A DNA stretch of 14,618 nucleotides from Gammaproteobacteria bacterium. GTDB taxonomy: Bacteria > Gemmatimonadota > Gemmatimonadetes > Longimicrobiales > Gaopeijiaceae. A program made the translations under genes and the position numbers. The notes under the pieces are model-generated. The model had not been told where the DNA came from. It was given only the letters and a program-made list of their open reading frames with translations, and did no database searches. The stretch is from positions 1-14,618 of the forward strand of contig JAHEKL010000037.1 in the NCBI GenBank assembly GCA_024638345.1, written 5' to 3'. Each line of letters opens with the position of its first letter. Within the stretch, counting starts at the first letter, position 1. Below are positions 7,860 through 14,081 of this stretch, one piece after another.

Positions 7860-8219
7860 AGTCCCTTATCGCTCGAGGGCCTCCGTCGTGGAAGCCAAGC
7901 GCCGAGTCACATGAACAGACCCCCAAACCGGGGGCCCGATGACTGGATCCATCTAGGATCCTGCCCGCCCAAAGCTAGAATCAGTAGGCCTTTCAGTCGA
8001 TACCATGCACGTGCGGGTTCCGGATTCCCTCCCGGTCGACCCAGTATGCATTCACGGAGCCGATCGGTCTCACCTATGGACAGAAGGACCACCCGACGCT
8101 TAAGATGGCAGGATTCGCGAGAGTGATGATGCGCGTCTTGCGCAGGGGATTTGCGCGAAGGTTGGGCCTTCGCGCCTCTTCCTTGCTGGTTTCGGTTCCT
8201 ACTTGCGGGAGAGGGCAAG
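7860..8219. other. 360-base divergent intergenic region, gene-free
   Basis: This region separates the minus-strand aminotransferase from the plus-strand NHL protein. I see no credible gene or tRNA here. It holds several inverted repeats: CCCCC-AAACC-GGGGG at 7920-7934, two GGATCC copies at 7945-7950 and 7956-7961 (5-base gap), TGCGC/GCGCA at 8130-8144, and a perfect 9-bp stem at 8153-8175. A weak promoter-like pair for the plus strand is TTCACG (8051) and TATGGA (8075) with 18-base spacing; I would not rely on it. Confidence 0.5.
8130..8175 (+). promoter_or_regulatory. Tandem stem-loops in the leader of the NHL-protein gene
   Basis: Two consecutive inverted repeats lie in the presumed 5' untranslated region. 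The first is TGCGC, loop GTCTT, GCGCA (8130-8144). The second is GCGCGAAGG, loop TTGGG, CCTTCGCGC (8153-8175), a perfect 9-bp GC-rich stem. The second is followed by a pyrimidine-rich CTCTTCCTTGC rather than a true T-tract, then the ribosome binding site about 35 bases on. It could be an attenuator or mRNA-stabilising leader hairpin; the upstream gene runs the other way, so it does not terminate that gene. Confidence 0.4.
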
Positions 8220-9437
8220 ATGAGTTCCAAACGGAAGGTGTTGCTGGGATTCGGTTTAGTCGCGGCAATCGGAGTACTCTGGGCATGTGAGTCACAGCTC
8301 CAGAACAGCGTGCAGGCGCAGAGTGTAACCGCCCCGTACTTCGAGGTGGATCCGTTCTGGCCGCAGCCGTTGCCGAACAACTGGCTTCTCGGTAACTCCA
8401 TCGGAGTCTGGGTGGATGACAGCGACGTGATCTGGATGGTTCACCGAAGCTCCGCCACACTCACCGGCGGCGAGTCGGGAGCCGAGCAGAATCCACCGAC
8501 GGGGGACTGCTGCATCGGAGCTCCGCCTGTGCTTGCTTTCGACATGGACGGAAACGTCGTCCATGCGTGGGGACCGGGACCCGGCGAGATGTATCAAGGC
8601 GCCGAGTGGCCGACGTCCAACCACGGCATCTTCGTGGATCACGAAGGCTTCGTGTGGGTCGGCGGGAACGGCGGCGGTGACGCGCATGTCGTGAAGCTGA
8701 CGCAGGACGGGGACATCGTGGCGCAGTTCGGTGAAGCGAATGCGCGTGCCGATGCCTCCGGTGGCTTCGTGCGTGACAGCCACGATCCGACCAGCTACGG
8801 TCGGGTCGCGAAGATCTTCGTGGACGCCGAGGCGAACGAGGTCTACCTGGCCGACGGCTACTTCAATCGCCGCGTGGCGGTGATCGATCCCGACAGCGGC
8901 GAGATGCTTCGGTACTGGGGCGCATACGGCAACGAGCCCGTGGACGAGTACGAGTTCGGCCCCCGCGGCGCGAACCGGACCCCGGCGCAGCAGTTCCGCG
9001 GCCCGGTCCACTGCGCAGACGTGTCCGTGGACCGAATGGTCTATGTCTGCGACCGTCAGGAGAACCGGATCCAGGTCTTCACGACGGAAGGCGAGTTCAT
9101 CCAAGAGGGCTTCTATCAGAACGGAACCCTGGGTGAAGGGTCGGTCTGGGACGTCGCCTTCTCCCACGACCCCGAACAGCAGTACCTCTACGTGACGGAC
9201 GGTCGGAACATGAAGGTTCGCGTTCTCGATCGTGAGTCGCTGACGGAGCTGTATACCTTCGGAAAGGGCGGTCGGTATCCCGGTATGTTCTTCGGGGCGC
9301 ACAGCCTGGCAGTCGACTCCGAGGGTAACATATACACGACCGAGACTTACGAAGGGAAGCGGATCCAGAAGTTCGTCTACATGGGCGAGCGCTCGGTTCC
9401 GTCGGGAGACCACGGAGCACCTTGGCCGGAGATGTAG
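8220..9437 (+). CDS. Exported NHL-repeat six-bladed beta-propeller protein
   Basis: This 405-residue protein has a basic N-terminus (MSSKRK) and a hydrophobic segment. The segment ends in LWAC (20-23), an imperfect lipobox, so it is either a lipoprotein anchored at Cys23 or a secreted protein cut near QAQ. The rest is an NHL/SMP-30-like propeller. Repeated blade ends include PVLAFDMDGNVVHAWG, GFVWVGGNGGGDAHVVKLTQDG, NEVYLADGYFNRRVAVID, RMVYVCDRQENRIQVFTTEG and AVDSEGNIYTTETYEGKRIQKF. Such proteins are often labelled peptidyl-alpha-hydroxyglycine amidating-lyase-like because of the shared fold, but lyase activity should not be assumed. A vicinal Cys pair (97-98) and C265/C277 may form disulfides. 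The ATG at 8220 has GGGAGAGGG 5 bases upstream. The frame is open back to a TTG at 8151, but that lies inside the leader hairpin. Substrate unknown. Confidence 0.85.
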   Translation: MSSKRKVLLGFGLVAAIGVLWACESQLQNSVQAQSVTAPYFEVDPFWPQPLPNNWLLGNSIGVWVDDSDVIWMVHRSSATLTGGESGAEQNPPTGDCCIGAPPVLAFDMDGNVVHAWGPGPGEMYQGAEWPTSNHGIFVDHEGFVWVGGNGGGDAHVVKLTQDGDIVAQFGEANARADASGGFVRDSHDPTSYGRVAKIFVDAEANEVYLADGYFNRRVAVIDPDSGEMLRYWGAYGNEPVDEYEFGPRGANRTPAQQFRGPVHCADVSVDRMVYVCDRQENRIQVFTTEGEFIQEGFYQNGTLGEGSVWDVAFSHDPEQQYLYVTDGRNMKVRVLDRESLTELYTFGKGGRYPGMFFGAHSLAVDSEGNIYTTETYEGKRIQKFVYMGERSVPSGDHGAPWPEM

Positions 9438-9499
9438 GTCTTCTCACCCGGTGAGCTTGCTTGCCGGGCGCTAGAGGGTTTGCAAAGTCGGAACGTCGT

Positions 9500-9534
9500 C
9501 GGCCGGTTCGAGGGAATCATCCTCGGGCCGGCCG
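9500..9534 (+). terminator. Probable terminator stem-loop after the NHL-protein gene
   Basis: This long inverted repeat pairs 9500-9506 with 9528-9534 (7 GC pairs), then two G-U pairs, then CGAGG with CCTCG, closing a 7-base loop GAATCAT. That makes about 14 pairs. It is followed by TCTTCGTTCCC, only moderately T-rich. It sits 62 bases after the NHL stop and about 65 bases before the Nudix start, so it probably ends the first transcript. A leader structure for the Nudix gene is the alternative. Confidence 0.5.
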
Positions 9535-9599
9535 TCTTCGTTCCCGCCTCTCCCACGCCTTTCCCCTGAACCACCGTGTCTCCGAGGAAGCCACCGCTC

Positions 9600-9986
9600 G
9601 TGGGCCACCTGGTAGCCGCCGCCGTGATCCGACGGGAGGGGCGTCTCCTGCTCGGTAGGCGACCGGTCGGCAAGCGACACGGTGGGCTCTGGGAGTTCCC
9701 CGGAGGGAAATTGAGAGACGCGGAATCCATCGAAGACGCGATCGCGAGAGAGTTACGGGAGGAGCTCGGCATGGAGACAATACGAGTCGGCAGAGTCCTG
9801 CACCGAGCTCCGGACCCCGAGTCCTCCTTCCTGATCTGCTTCATCGAAGTGGAGGCGTCAGGCGCCCCGAAGCCGCTCGAGCACTCCGAGGTAGCTTGGT
9901 GCGAGCCTCCCGAGATCCTCGAGATGGACCTCGCCCCAGCGGACAGGCAGTTTGCGGTCGAGCTCCTGAGCCCCCTCGAGGATTGA
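9600..9986 (+). CDS. Nudix hydrolase, MutT/NudG-like
   Basis: This small cytoplasmic Nudix enzyme (128 residues from this start) hydrolyses a nucleoside diphosphate linked to a further moiety. The Nudix box is perfect: Gly36, Glu42, then REL-REE-LG at 50-57, matching G-x5-E-x7-R-E-U-x-E-E-x-G-U. The segment GGLWEFPGGK just before it and the early LLLGRRP strand are typical of the MutT family that cleans 8-oxo-dGTP or modified dCTP; the exact nucleotide is not determined. I chose GTG at 9600 because GAGGAAG lies 9 bases upstream and it gives a normal MutT-length N-terminus. A GTG at 9576 (136 residues) has no ribosome binding site but is possible. A hairpin follows the stop, and the cation-antiporter operon begins 114 bases later. 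Confidence 0.9.
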   Translation: MGHLVAAAVIRREGRLLLGRRPVGKRHGGLWEFPGGKLRDAESIEDAIARELREELGMETIRVGRVLHRAPDPESSFLICFIEVEASGAPKPLEHSEVAWCEPPEILEMDLAPADRQFAVELLSPLED

Positions 9987-9989
9987 CCC

Positions 9990-10004
9990 GGGCCGAAACG
10001 GCCC
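9990..10004 (+). terminator. Short GC hairpin after the Nudix gene
   Basis: GGGCCG, loop AAA, CGGCCC is a perfect 6-bp stem starting 3 bases after the Nudix stop codon. No T-tract follows, so as an intrinsic terminator it is weak. Its position directly after the gene and before a promoter-like pair suggests an end-of-transcript or mRNA-protecting hairpin. Confidence 0.35.
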
Positions 10005-10014
10005 ACGCTCAGAC

Positions 10015-10043
10015 TTGACGGGTGGATGGTCGCCCACTAGCCT
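10015..10043 (+). promoter_or_regulatory. Candidate sigma-70-type promoter of the mrp operon
   Basis: TTGACG at 10015-10020 and TAGCCT at 10038-10043 are separated by 17 bases. The -35 matches five of six consensus bases; the -10 fits the relaxed TANNNT form common in GC-rich bacteria. Transcription would start near 10050, leaving about a 50-base leader before mrpE. No operator or riboswitch is evident. Confidence 0.4.
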
Positions 10044-10100
10044 GCCGCGAGCTGCCGTCATACGTAACTTCGTGTCCGCTCTCAGACGAGGAGTCATGGC

Positions 10101-10583
10101 TTGGTTCATGCTTTGGCACTGAGCGGCGTCCTGTTCGGTCTTTGGCTGCTGCTCTCCGGGCACTACACGCCGCTCTTCTTCTTTCTCGGCGCGCTGTCCA
10201 CGGCCGTCTCGGTCTTCTTCGCGCATCGGATGGACGCGTTCGATGACGAGGGTGTCCCGGTCATCCACGTGAGTCGGAAGATCTGGACATACCTTCCGTG
10301 GCTCGTGTGGGAGGTCGCCCGGTCCAACATCGCGGTGGCGCGCATCGTTCTCAGCCCGAAGCTCAAGATCAGCCCGACAGTGGTCAGCTTCCGGGCGCGG
10401 CAGGAGACCGACCTGGGGCGTGTGATCATGGCGAACTCGGTCACGATGACGCCTGGAACCATCACGGTAGCGGTCACGGGTCGGGACCTGTACGTCCATG
10501 CCCTCTATCGGGGCGCGACCGACGGTATCGAGGAGGGCGCGATGAACCGCAAGGTCGCCGAGCTGGAGAGGGTGCGCGGATGA
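10101..10583 (+). CDS. mrpE: Na+/H+ antiporter subunit E (MrpE/MnhE)
   Basis: This 160-residue membrane subunit of an Mrp-type cation/proton antiporter or MBH-type complex is at the usual family length (~158-168). Two N-terminal hydrophobic helices (about 5-20 and 24-41) precede a cytoplasmic ferredoxin-like-fold region. The signature ANSVTMTPGTITV (111-123) is the family hallmark and is followed by GRDLYVHAL. It is the first gene of the operon. The start is a rare TTG with a strong GAGGAG site at exactly 7 bases. An ATG at 10096 is in another frame and stops after eight codons, so it cannot be the start. The stop overlaps the start of mrpF by four bases (ATGA, 10580-10583). Confidence 0.92.
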   Translation: MVHALALSGVLFGLWLLLSGHYTPLFFFLGALSTAVSVFFAHRMDAFDDEGVPVIHVSRKIWTYLPWLVWEVARSNIAVARIVLSPKLKISPTVVSFRARQETDLGRVIMANSVTMTPGTITVAVTGRDLYVHALYRGATDGIEEGAMNRKVAELERVRG

Positions 10584-10876
10584 TCGTCCTCAGCACCCTT
10601 GCGATACTCGCAGCGATGACGATGGCAATTATCCGCGGACTCCGCGGCCCGACGGTCTACGATCGCGTACTCGCCGTGAACATGTTCGGTACCGCCACGG
10701 TCCTCCTCATTGCCGTTCTCGGATTCCTGACCGGGCGCCCAGACTTCCTGGATCTCGCGCTTCTGTACGCGCTCCTGAGCTTCATCGGGACCGTCGCGCT
10801 GCTCAAGTACGTCAGCTACGGCGACCTGTCCAGCAGCGAACACCCCGAGGAGGAGGAGGACACGTGGACGTGGTGA
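10580..10876 (+). CDS. mrpF: Na+/H+ antiporter subunit F (MrpF/MnhF)
   Basis: This 98-residue protein has three predicted transmembrane helices (about 2-18, 34-50 and 56-77). It matches the MrpF family through RGLRGPTVYDRVLAVN (19-34) and the third-helix pattern DLALLYALLSFIGTVALLKY. It acts in the inner-membrane antiporter complex. The hydrophilic tail ends in an acidic run (HPEEEED) whose codons form the polypurine ribosome binding site for mrpG; the two genes overlap by 13 bases. Its own ribosome binding site (GAGAGGG) lies inside the end of mrpE. Confidence 0.93.
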   Translation: MIVLSTLAILAAMTMAIIRGLRGPTVYDRVLAVNMFGTATVLLIAVLGFLTGRPDFLDLALLYALLSFIGTVALLKYVSYGDLSSSEHPEEEEDTWTW

Positions 10877-11244
10877 TCTCCTTCGCCAGCGGGATGCTTC
10901 TTCTGGGAGGGGCCTTCTTCATCTTCGCGGCGGGCGTCGGCGTGCTCCGTCTTCCCGACGTGTTCTCCCGCCTCCACGCGGCGGGAATGAAGGATACGAT
11001 GGGGTCGGCTCTGACCTTGATCGGCCTGATGCTCCTCGGCGGCTTCTCGCTCGTCACCGTGAAGCTCTTCCTGATCTGGGTCCTTCTCTGGTTCACCTGC
11101 TCGGTGTCTACCCACTCGGTCGCACGGGCGGCGTTTCTCGGGGGGGTTCGACCTGTGCTCGCGGGTCACTCGGACGATGCGGTCGGAGCTCCCTTGGACG
11201 GCTCGACCACAGACTCGAGGGACGCCTTGGGGGCCGCAGAATGA
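10864..11244 (+). CDS. mrpG: Na+/H+ antiporter subunit G (MrpG/MnhG)
   Basis: This is a 126-residue membrane subunit with three hydrophobic helices (about 5-26, 46-62 and 64-80). The family signature GVLRLPDVFSRLHAAGMKDT is at about 25-44. The complex exchanges monovalent cations for protons at the cytoplasmic membrane. A polar tail (about 92-126) is not conserved in most family members I know. The GTG start at 10864 follows GAGGAGGAGGAGGA (10847-10860) by three bases. The stop overlaps the next start as ATGA. Confidence 0.92.
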   Translation: MDVVISFASGMLLLGGAFFIFAAGVGVLRLPDVFSRLHAAGMKDTMGSALTLIGLMLLGGFSLVTVKLFLIWVLLWFTCSVSTHSVARAAFLGGVRPVLAGHSDDAVGAPLDGSTTDSRDALGAAE

Positions 11245-11801
11245 TTCTCACCGAATTCGTCGACATCGCGCTGCTGGCACTGCTCGCGATCACGGGGTTG
11301 GCCTTGCTCAAGATCCGAGACCTGGTCGCAGTCGTGATGCTGGGAGGGATCTACAGTCTCCTGTGCGCCGGTCTCTTCCTGGTCATGGATGCGCCGGATG
11401 TCGCGATCACCGAGGCGGCAGTCGGGGTCGGAATCGCCACCGTTCTGCTCGTAGGCGCGCTGACGCTCATCGAGCGGGAGGAGCGGCCGTCCCAGCACTC
11501 GCGCGCTCTTCCCTTGGTGGTCGTGCTGTTCACGGGAGCAATGCTGACTTATGGGATCCTGGACGTCCCCCCCTTCGGCGAGGCGGACAATCCCGTCCAG
11601 GAGCACGTGACGCCCAGATACCTGGAGGAGCAGGAGGAAGAGATCGGCGTCGAGAATGTCGTGACTGCCGTTCTGGCGAGCTATCGAGGATACGACACAC
11701 TGGGTGAGACCACGGTCATCTTCGCGGCCGGTATCGGAGTGCTCCTCCTGCTCTCCGGTCGGAAGGAACGACGGGCGGGATCGGAGGAAGACGCGTCATG
11801 A
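11241..11801 (+). CDS. DUF4040/MbhE-like antiporter subunit (MrpA C-terminal equivalent)
   Basis: This 186-residue protein corresponds to the C-terminal part of large MrpA, here a separate gene. Residues 1-80 form the DUF4040 (MbhD-like) unit with three helices. It contains MDAPDVAITEAAVGVG (49-64), whose Asp and Glu are the membrane-embedded acidic residues of the family. Residues ~88-175 are the MbhE-like unit, with NVVTAVLASYRGYDTLGE (139-156) before the last helix. Archaeal Mbh complexes encode these as two proteins (MbhD and MbhE), so this is a fused pair. The position between mrpG and mrpB matches Mbh/Mbs order. Overlaps of four bases with both neighbours suggest coupled translation. 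It is likely to form part of the ion path near MrpB/MrpC. Confidence 0.85.
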   Translation: MILTEFVDIALLALLAITGLALLKIRDLVAVVMLGGIYSLLCAGLFLVMDAPDVAITEAAVGVGIATVLLVGALTLIEREERPSQHSRALPLVVVLFTGAMLTYGILDVPPFGEADNPVQEHVTPRYLEEQEEEIGVENVVTAVLASYRGYDTLGETTVIFAAGIGVLLLLSGRKERRAGSEEDAS

Positions 11802-12220
11802 GCCGAAACGTGATTCTGAGGATCGCGACCAAGGTGCTCTGCCCCAACATCTTCCTCTTCGCGCTGTACGTTCAGTTTCACGGAGACTACGGTCCCGGCG
11901 GTGGGTTCCAGGCCGGCGTGATCATGGCCGCGGGGTTCGTCCTCTATGCTCTCGTCTACGGCTTGGAGCGGACCCAGGGGGTATTCCCGCCTCTGTGGGG
12001 TCACGTTTCGATGGCCTCGGGCGCCTTCCTGTATGCGGGTGTGGGCGTGGTCACGCTCCTTCTGGGCGGGAACTTCCTCGACTACAACGCGCTGGCGGTC
12101 GATCATCATGACGGTCAGCACTGGGGGATCTTCACGGTTGAGCTCGGCGTCCTGTTGACCGTATTCGGTGCGATGATCTCCATCTTCTACGCCTTCGCGG
12201 GACGGAGGGGATTGGACTGA
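11798..12220 (+). CDS. mrpB: Na+/H+ antiporter subunit B (MrpB/MnhB)
   Basis: This 140-residue, four-helix MnhB-family subunit has the signature FHGDYGPGGGFQAGVI (27-42), typical of MrpB and of MbhF. The region NALAVDHHDGQHWG (97-110) leads into the final helices. GGAGGA in the end of the preceding gene serves as ribosome binding site, and the start overlaps that stop as ATGA. It shares one base with the start of mrpC (TGATG). Confidence 0.92.
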   Translation: MSRNVILRIATKVLCPNIFLFALYVQFHGDYGPGGGFQAGVIMAAGFVLYALVYGLERTQGVFPPLWGHVSMASGAFLYAGVGVVTLLLGGNFLDYNALAVDHHDGQHWGIFTVELGVLLTVFGAMISIFYAFAGRRGLD

Positions 12221-12606
12221 TGGAGTTCGTCTTCGGCTACTACAACTACCTCGCCGTCGTCTTCCTGATGATGTTGGGCTTCTACATCGTGGTCTCGCGG
12301 GGCAACCTGGTTAAGACCCTCGTCGGGCTCAGCGTCTTCCAGACTTCCGTCTTCATCTTCTACATCTCGCTCGCCCGGATACGGGGCGGAACCGCACCCA
12401 TCTACGTGGAGGGGGAGACCCTCTACAGCAGCCCCCTCCCGCAAGTCCTCATCCTCACTGCGATCGTGGTGAGCATCTCCACGACTGCGCTCGGTCTCGC
12501 GATCGTCGTCCGCATACGGGAGGCCTACGGCACGATCGAGGAAGACGAGATCGACGGCATCGAGTATGCCGAAGAAGTCGGAGTGCCGGACATCCGCTGG
12601 TCATGA
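12220..12606 (+). CDS. mrpC: Na+/H+ antiporter subunit C (MrpC/MnhC, NuoK-like)
   Basis: This 128-residue NuoK-fold subunit has three transmembrane helices (about 8-24, 32-51 and 75-97). The family motif region reads YSSPLPQVLILTAIVV (69-84). From memory, Bacillus MrpC has YSDPLPQ here, so the Asp is replaced by Ser. Glu66 and the acidic tail (IEEDEIDGIEYAEE) remain. The protein forms part of the proton path between MrpA-C/MrpB and MrpD by analogy with NuoK. It overlaps mrpD by four bases. Confidence 0.92.
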   Translation: MEFVFGYYNYLAVVFLMMLGFYIVVSRGNLVKTLVGLSVFQTSVFIFYISLARIRGGTAPIYVEGETLYSSPLPQVLILTAIVVSISTTALGLAIVVRIREAYGTIEEDEIDGIEYAEEVGVPDIRWS

Positions 12607-14081
12607 CGGAGCATCTTCCGGTCCTTCAAGTGGCCATCCCCATGATGGCTGCGCTGGTGAGCGCGCTCATCCCGCGCGGTCGAGTCGCCTGGGGATGGGC
12701 GGTCGCGACCTGCTGGATCGGCCTTGGCATATCGATGCTCATACTCGGACAGGTCCTTGCCGGCGGCACGATCAGCTACGAGCTAGGCGGGTGGGCTGCG
12801 CCATGGGGTATCGAGTACCGCATCGACCACGTGAATGCCTTCGTGCTCCTCATCGTGTCCGGTATCGGCGCGGTGGTCGCTCCGTTCGCTCGTTTGAGTC
12901 TGGAGCGAGAGATCGAGCCGAGTCATCTCCCGCGCTTCTACGCCGCGTTTCTCCTCTGTCTGAGCGGTCTCCTGGGAATCACGGTGACCGGGGACGTGTT
13001 CAACCTGTTCGTCTTTCTGGAGGTGTCCTCACTCACGTCTTACACGATGGTGGCCATGGGTCAGGACCGCCGGGCTCTCACCGCGGCCTATCGGTACCTG
13101 ATCATGGGGAGCATCGGCGCGACGTTCATCGTCATCGGGGTCGGTCTTCTCTACGCCATGACGGGAACCCTGAACATGGCGGACCTGGCTGAGAGGATTC
13201 CCGAGGTCGCCAGCACGCGGACGGTTCCCGTGGCATTCGGCTTTCTGACCGTTGGCATCAGCCTGAAGCTGGCACTGTTTCCTCTGCATCTCTGGCTGCC
13301 CAACGCCTACACCTATTCGCCTTCGGCGGCCACCGCGTTCCTCGCGGCGACCGCCACGAAGGTGGCGGTCTACGTGCTCCTGCGGTTCTTCTTCACCGTG
13401 TTCGGCGCGAGCTTCTCGTTCGACGTCATGCAGCTCGACTACGTGCTCCTGCCCCTAGGGCTCGTGGCGATCTTCAGCATGTCCATGGTGGCGATCTTTC
13501 AGGAGAACGTGAAGCGCATGCTCGCGTACTCCAGCCTCGCACAGATCGGCTACATGGTACTGGGTATCAGCTTCGCGTCGGTCACGGGGCTCACGGCCGG
13601 CATCCTTCACCTCTTCAACCACGCGGTCATCAAGTGCGCCCTATTCCTCGCCGTCGGTTCGGTCTTCTATCGGATTGGATCCGTGCGCATCAGCGCGATG
13701 GCCGGCGTGGGTCGCCAGATGCCGTGGACCATGGGCGCGTTCGTGCTCGGCGGCTTCAGCTTGATCGGAGTGCCGCTCACGGTCGGCTTCATCAGCAAGT
13801 GGTACCTGATCTTGGCGGCGATCGAGCGAGGTTGGTGGCCGGTCGCTGGACTGATCTTGATCACTTCGCTCATGGCGGTCGTCTACATCTGGAGAGTCGT
13901 CGAGTCGGCTTACTTCCAGCCTGCGCCGGGGGGTAGGGAGAGCGCCCGGGAGGCACCGTTGGCCCTCCTCTTGCCGACCTGGGCGCTGATCATCGCGAAC
14001 CTGTACTTCGGAATCGACGCGAGTCTGACCACGGGCGTGGCGATCGAGGCTGCCAGGGCGCTCTTGGGAGTGGGGTCATGA
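12603..14081 (+). CDS. mrpD: Na+/H+ antiporter subunit D (MrpD/MnhD, NuoN/NuoL-type)
   Basis: This 492-residue polytopic proton-channel subunit of the Complex I antiporter-like family has the usual length for MrpD. The conserved ion-path residues are present: Glu140 in FVFLEVSSLTSYT, Lys222 in SLKLALFPLHLWLPNAYTYSP, Lys253 in ATKVAVYVLLRF, the His336/His340 pair in ILHLFNHAVIKCALFL with Lys344, and Lys399 in GFISKWYL. VAIFQENVKRMLAYSSLAQIGYM (296-318, one helix-loop segment) is a further family block. It lies in the inner membrane next to MrpC. It overlaps mrpC upstream and the next gene downstream, both as ATGA. Confidence 0.94.
   Translation: MTEHLPVLQVAIPMMAALVSALIPRGRVAWGWAVATCWIGLGISMLILGQVLAGGTISYELGGWAAPWGIEYRIDHVNAFVLLIVSGIGAVVAPFARLSLEREIEPSHLPRFYAAFLLCLSGLLGITVTGDVFNLFVFLEVSSLTSYTMVAMGQDRRALTAAYRYLIMGSIGATFIVIGVGLLYAMTGTLNMADLAERIPEVASTRTVPVAFGFLTVGISLKLALFPLHLWLPNAYTYSPSAATAFLAATATKVAVYVLLRFFFTVFGASFSFDVMQLDYVLLPLGLVAIFSMSMVAIFQENVKRMLAYSSLAQIGYMVLGISFASVTGLTAGILHLFNHAVIKCALFLAVGSVFYRIGSVRISAMAGVGRQMPWTMGAFVLGGFSLIGVPLTVGFISKWYLILAAIERGWWPVAGLILITSLMAVVYIWRVVESAYFQPAPGGRESAREAPLALLLPTWALIIANLYFGIDASLTTGVAIEAARALLGVGS

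Noticed and set aside
8151..8219. Upstream TTG start for the NHL protein
   Set aside because: It falls in the 9-bp leader hairpin, has no ribosome binding site, and would bury the normal signal peptide that begins at 8220.
8292..9413. 373-codon minus-strand frame opposite the NHL-propeller gene
   Set aside because: Despite its length it has His/Val/Arg-rich shadow composition, while the plus strand has clear repeated propeller blades, an export signal and a ribosome binding site.
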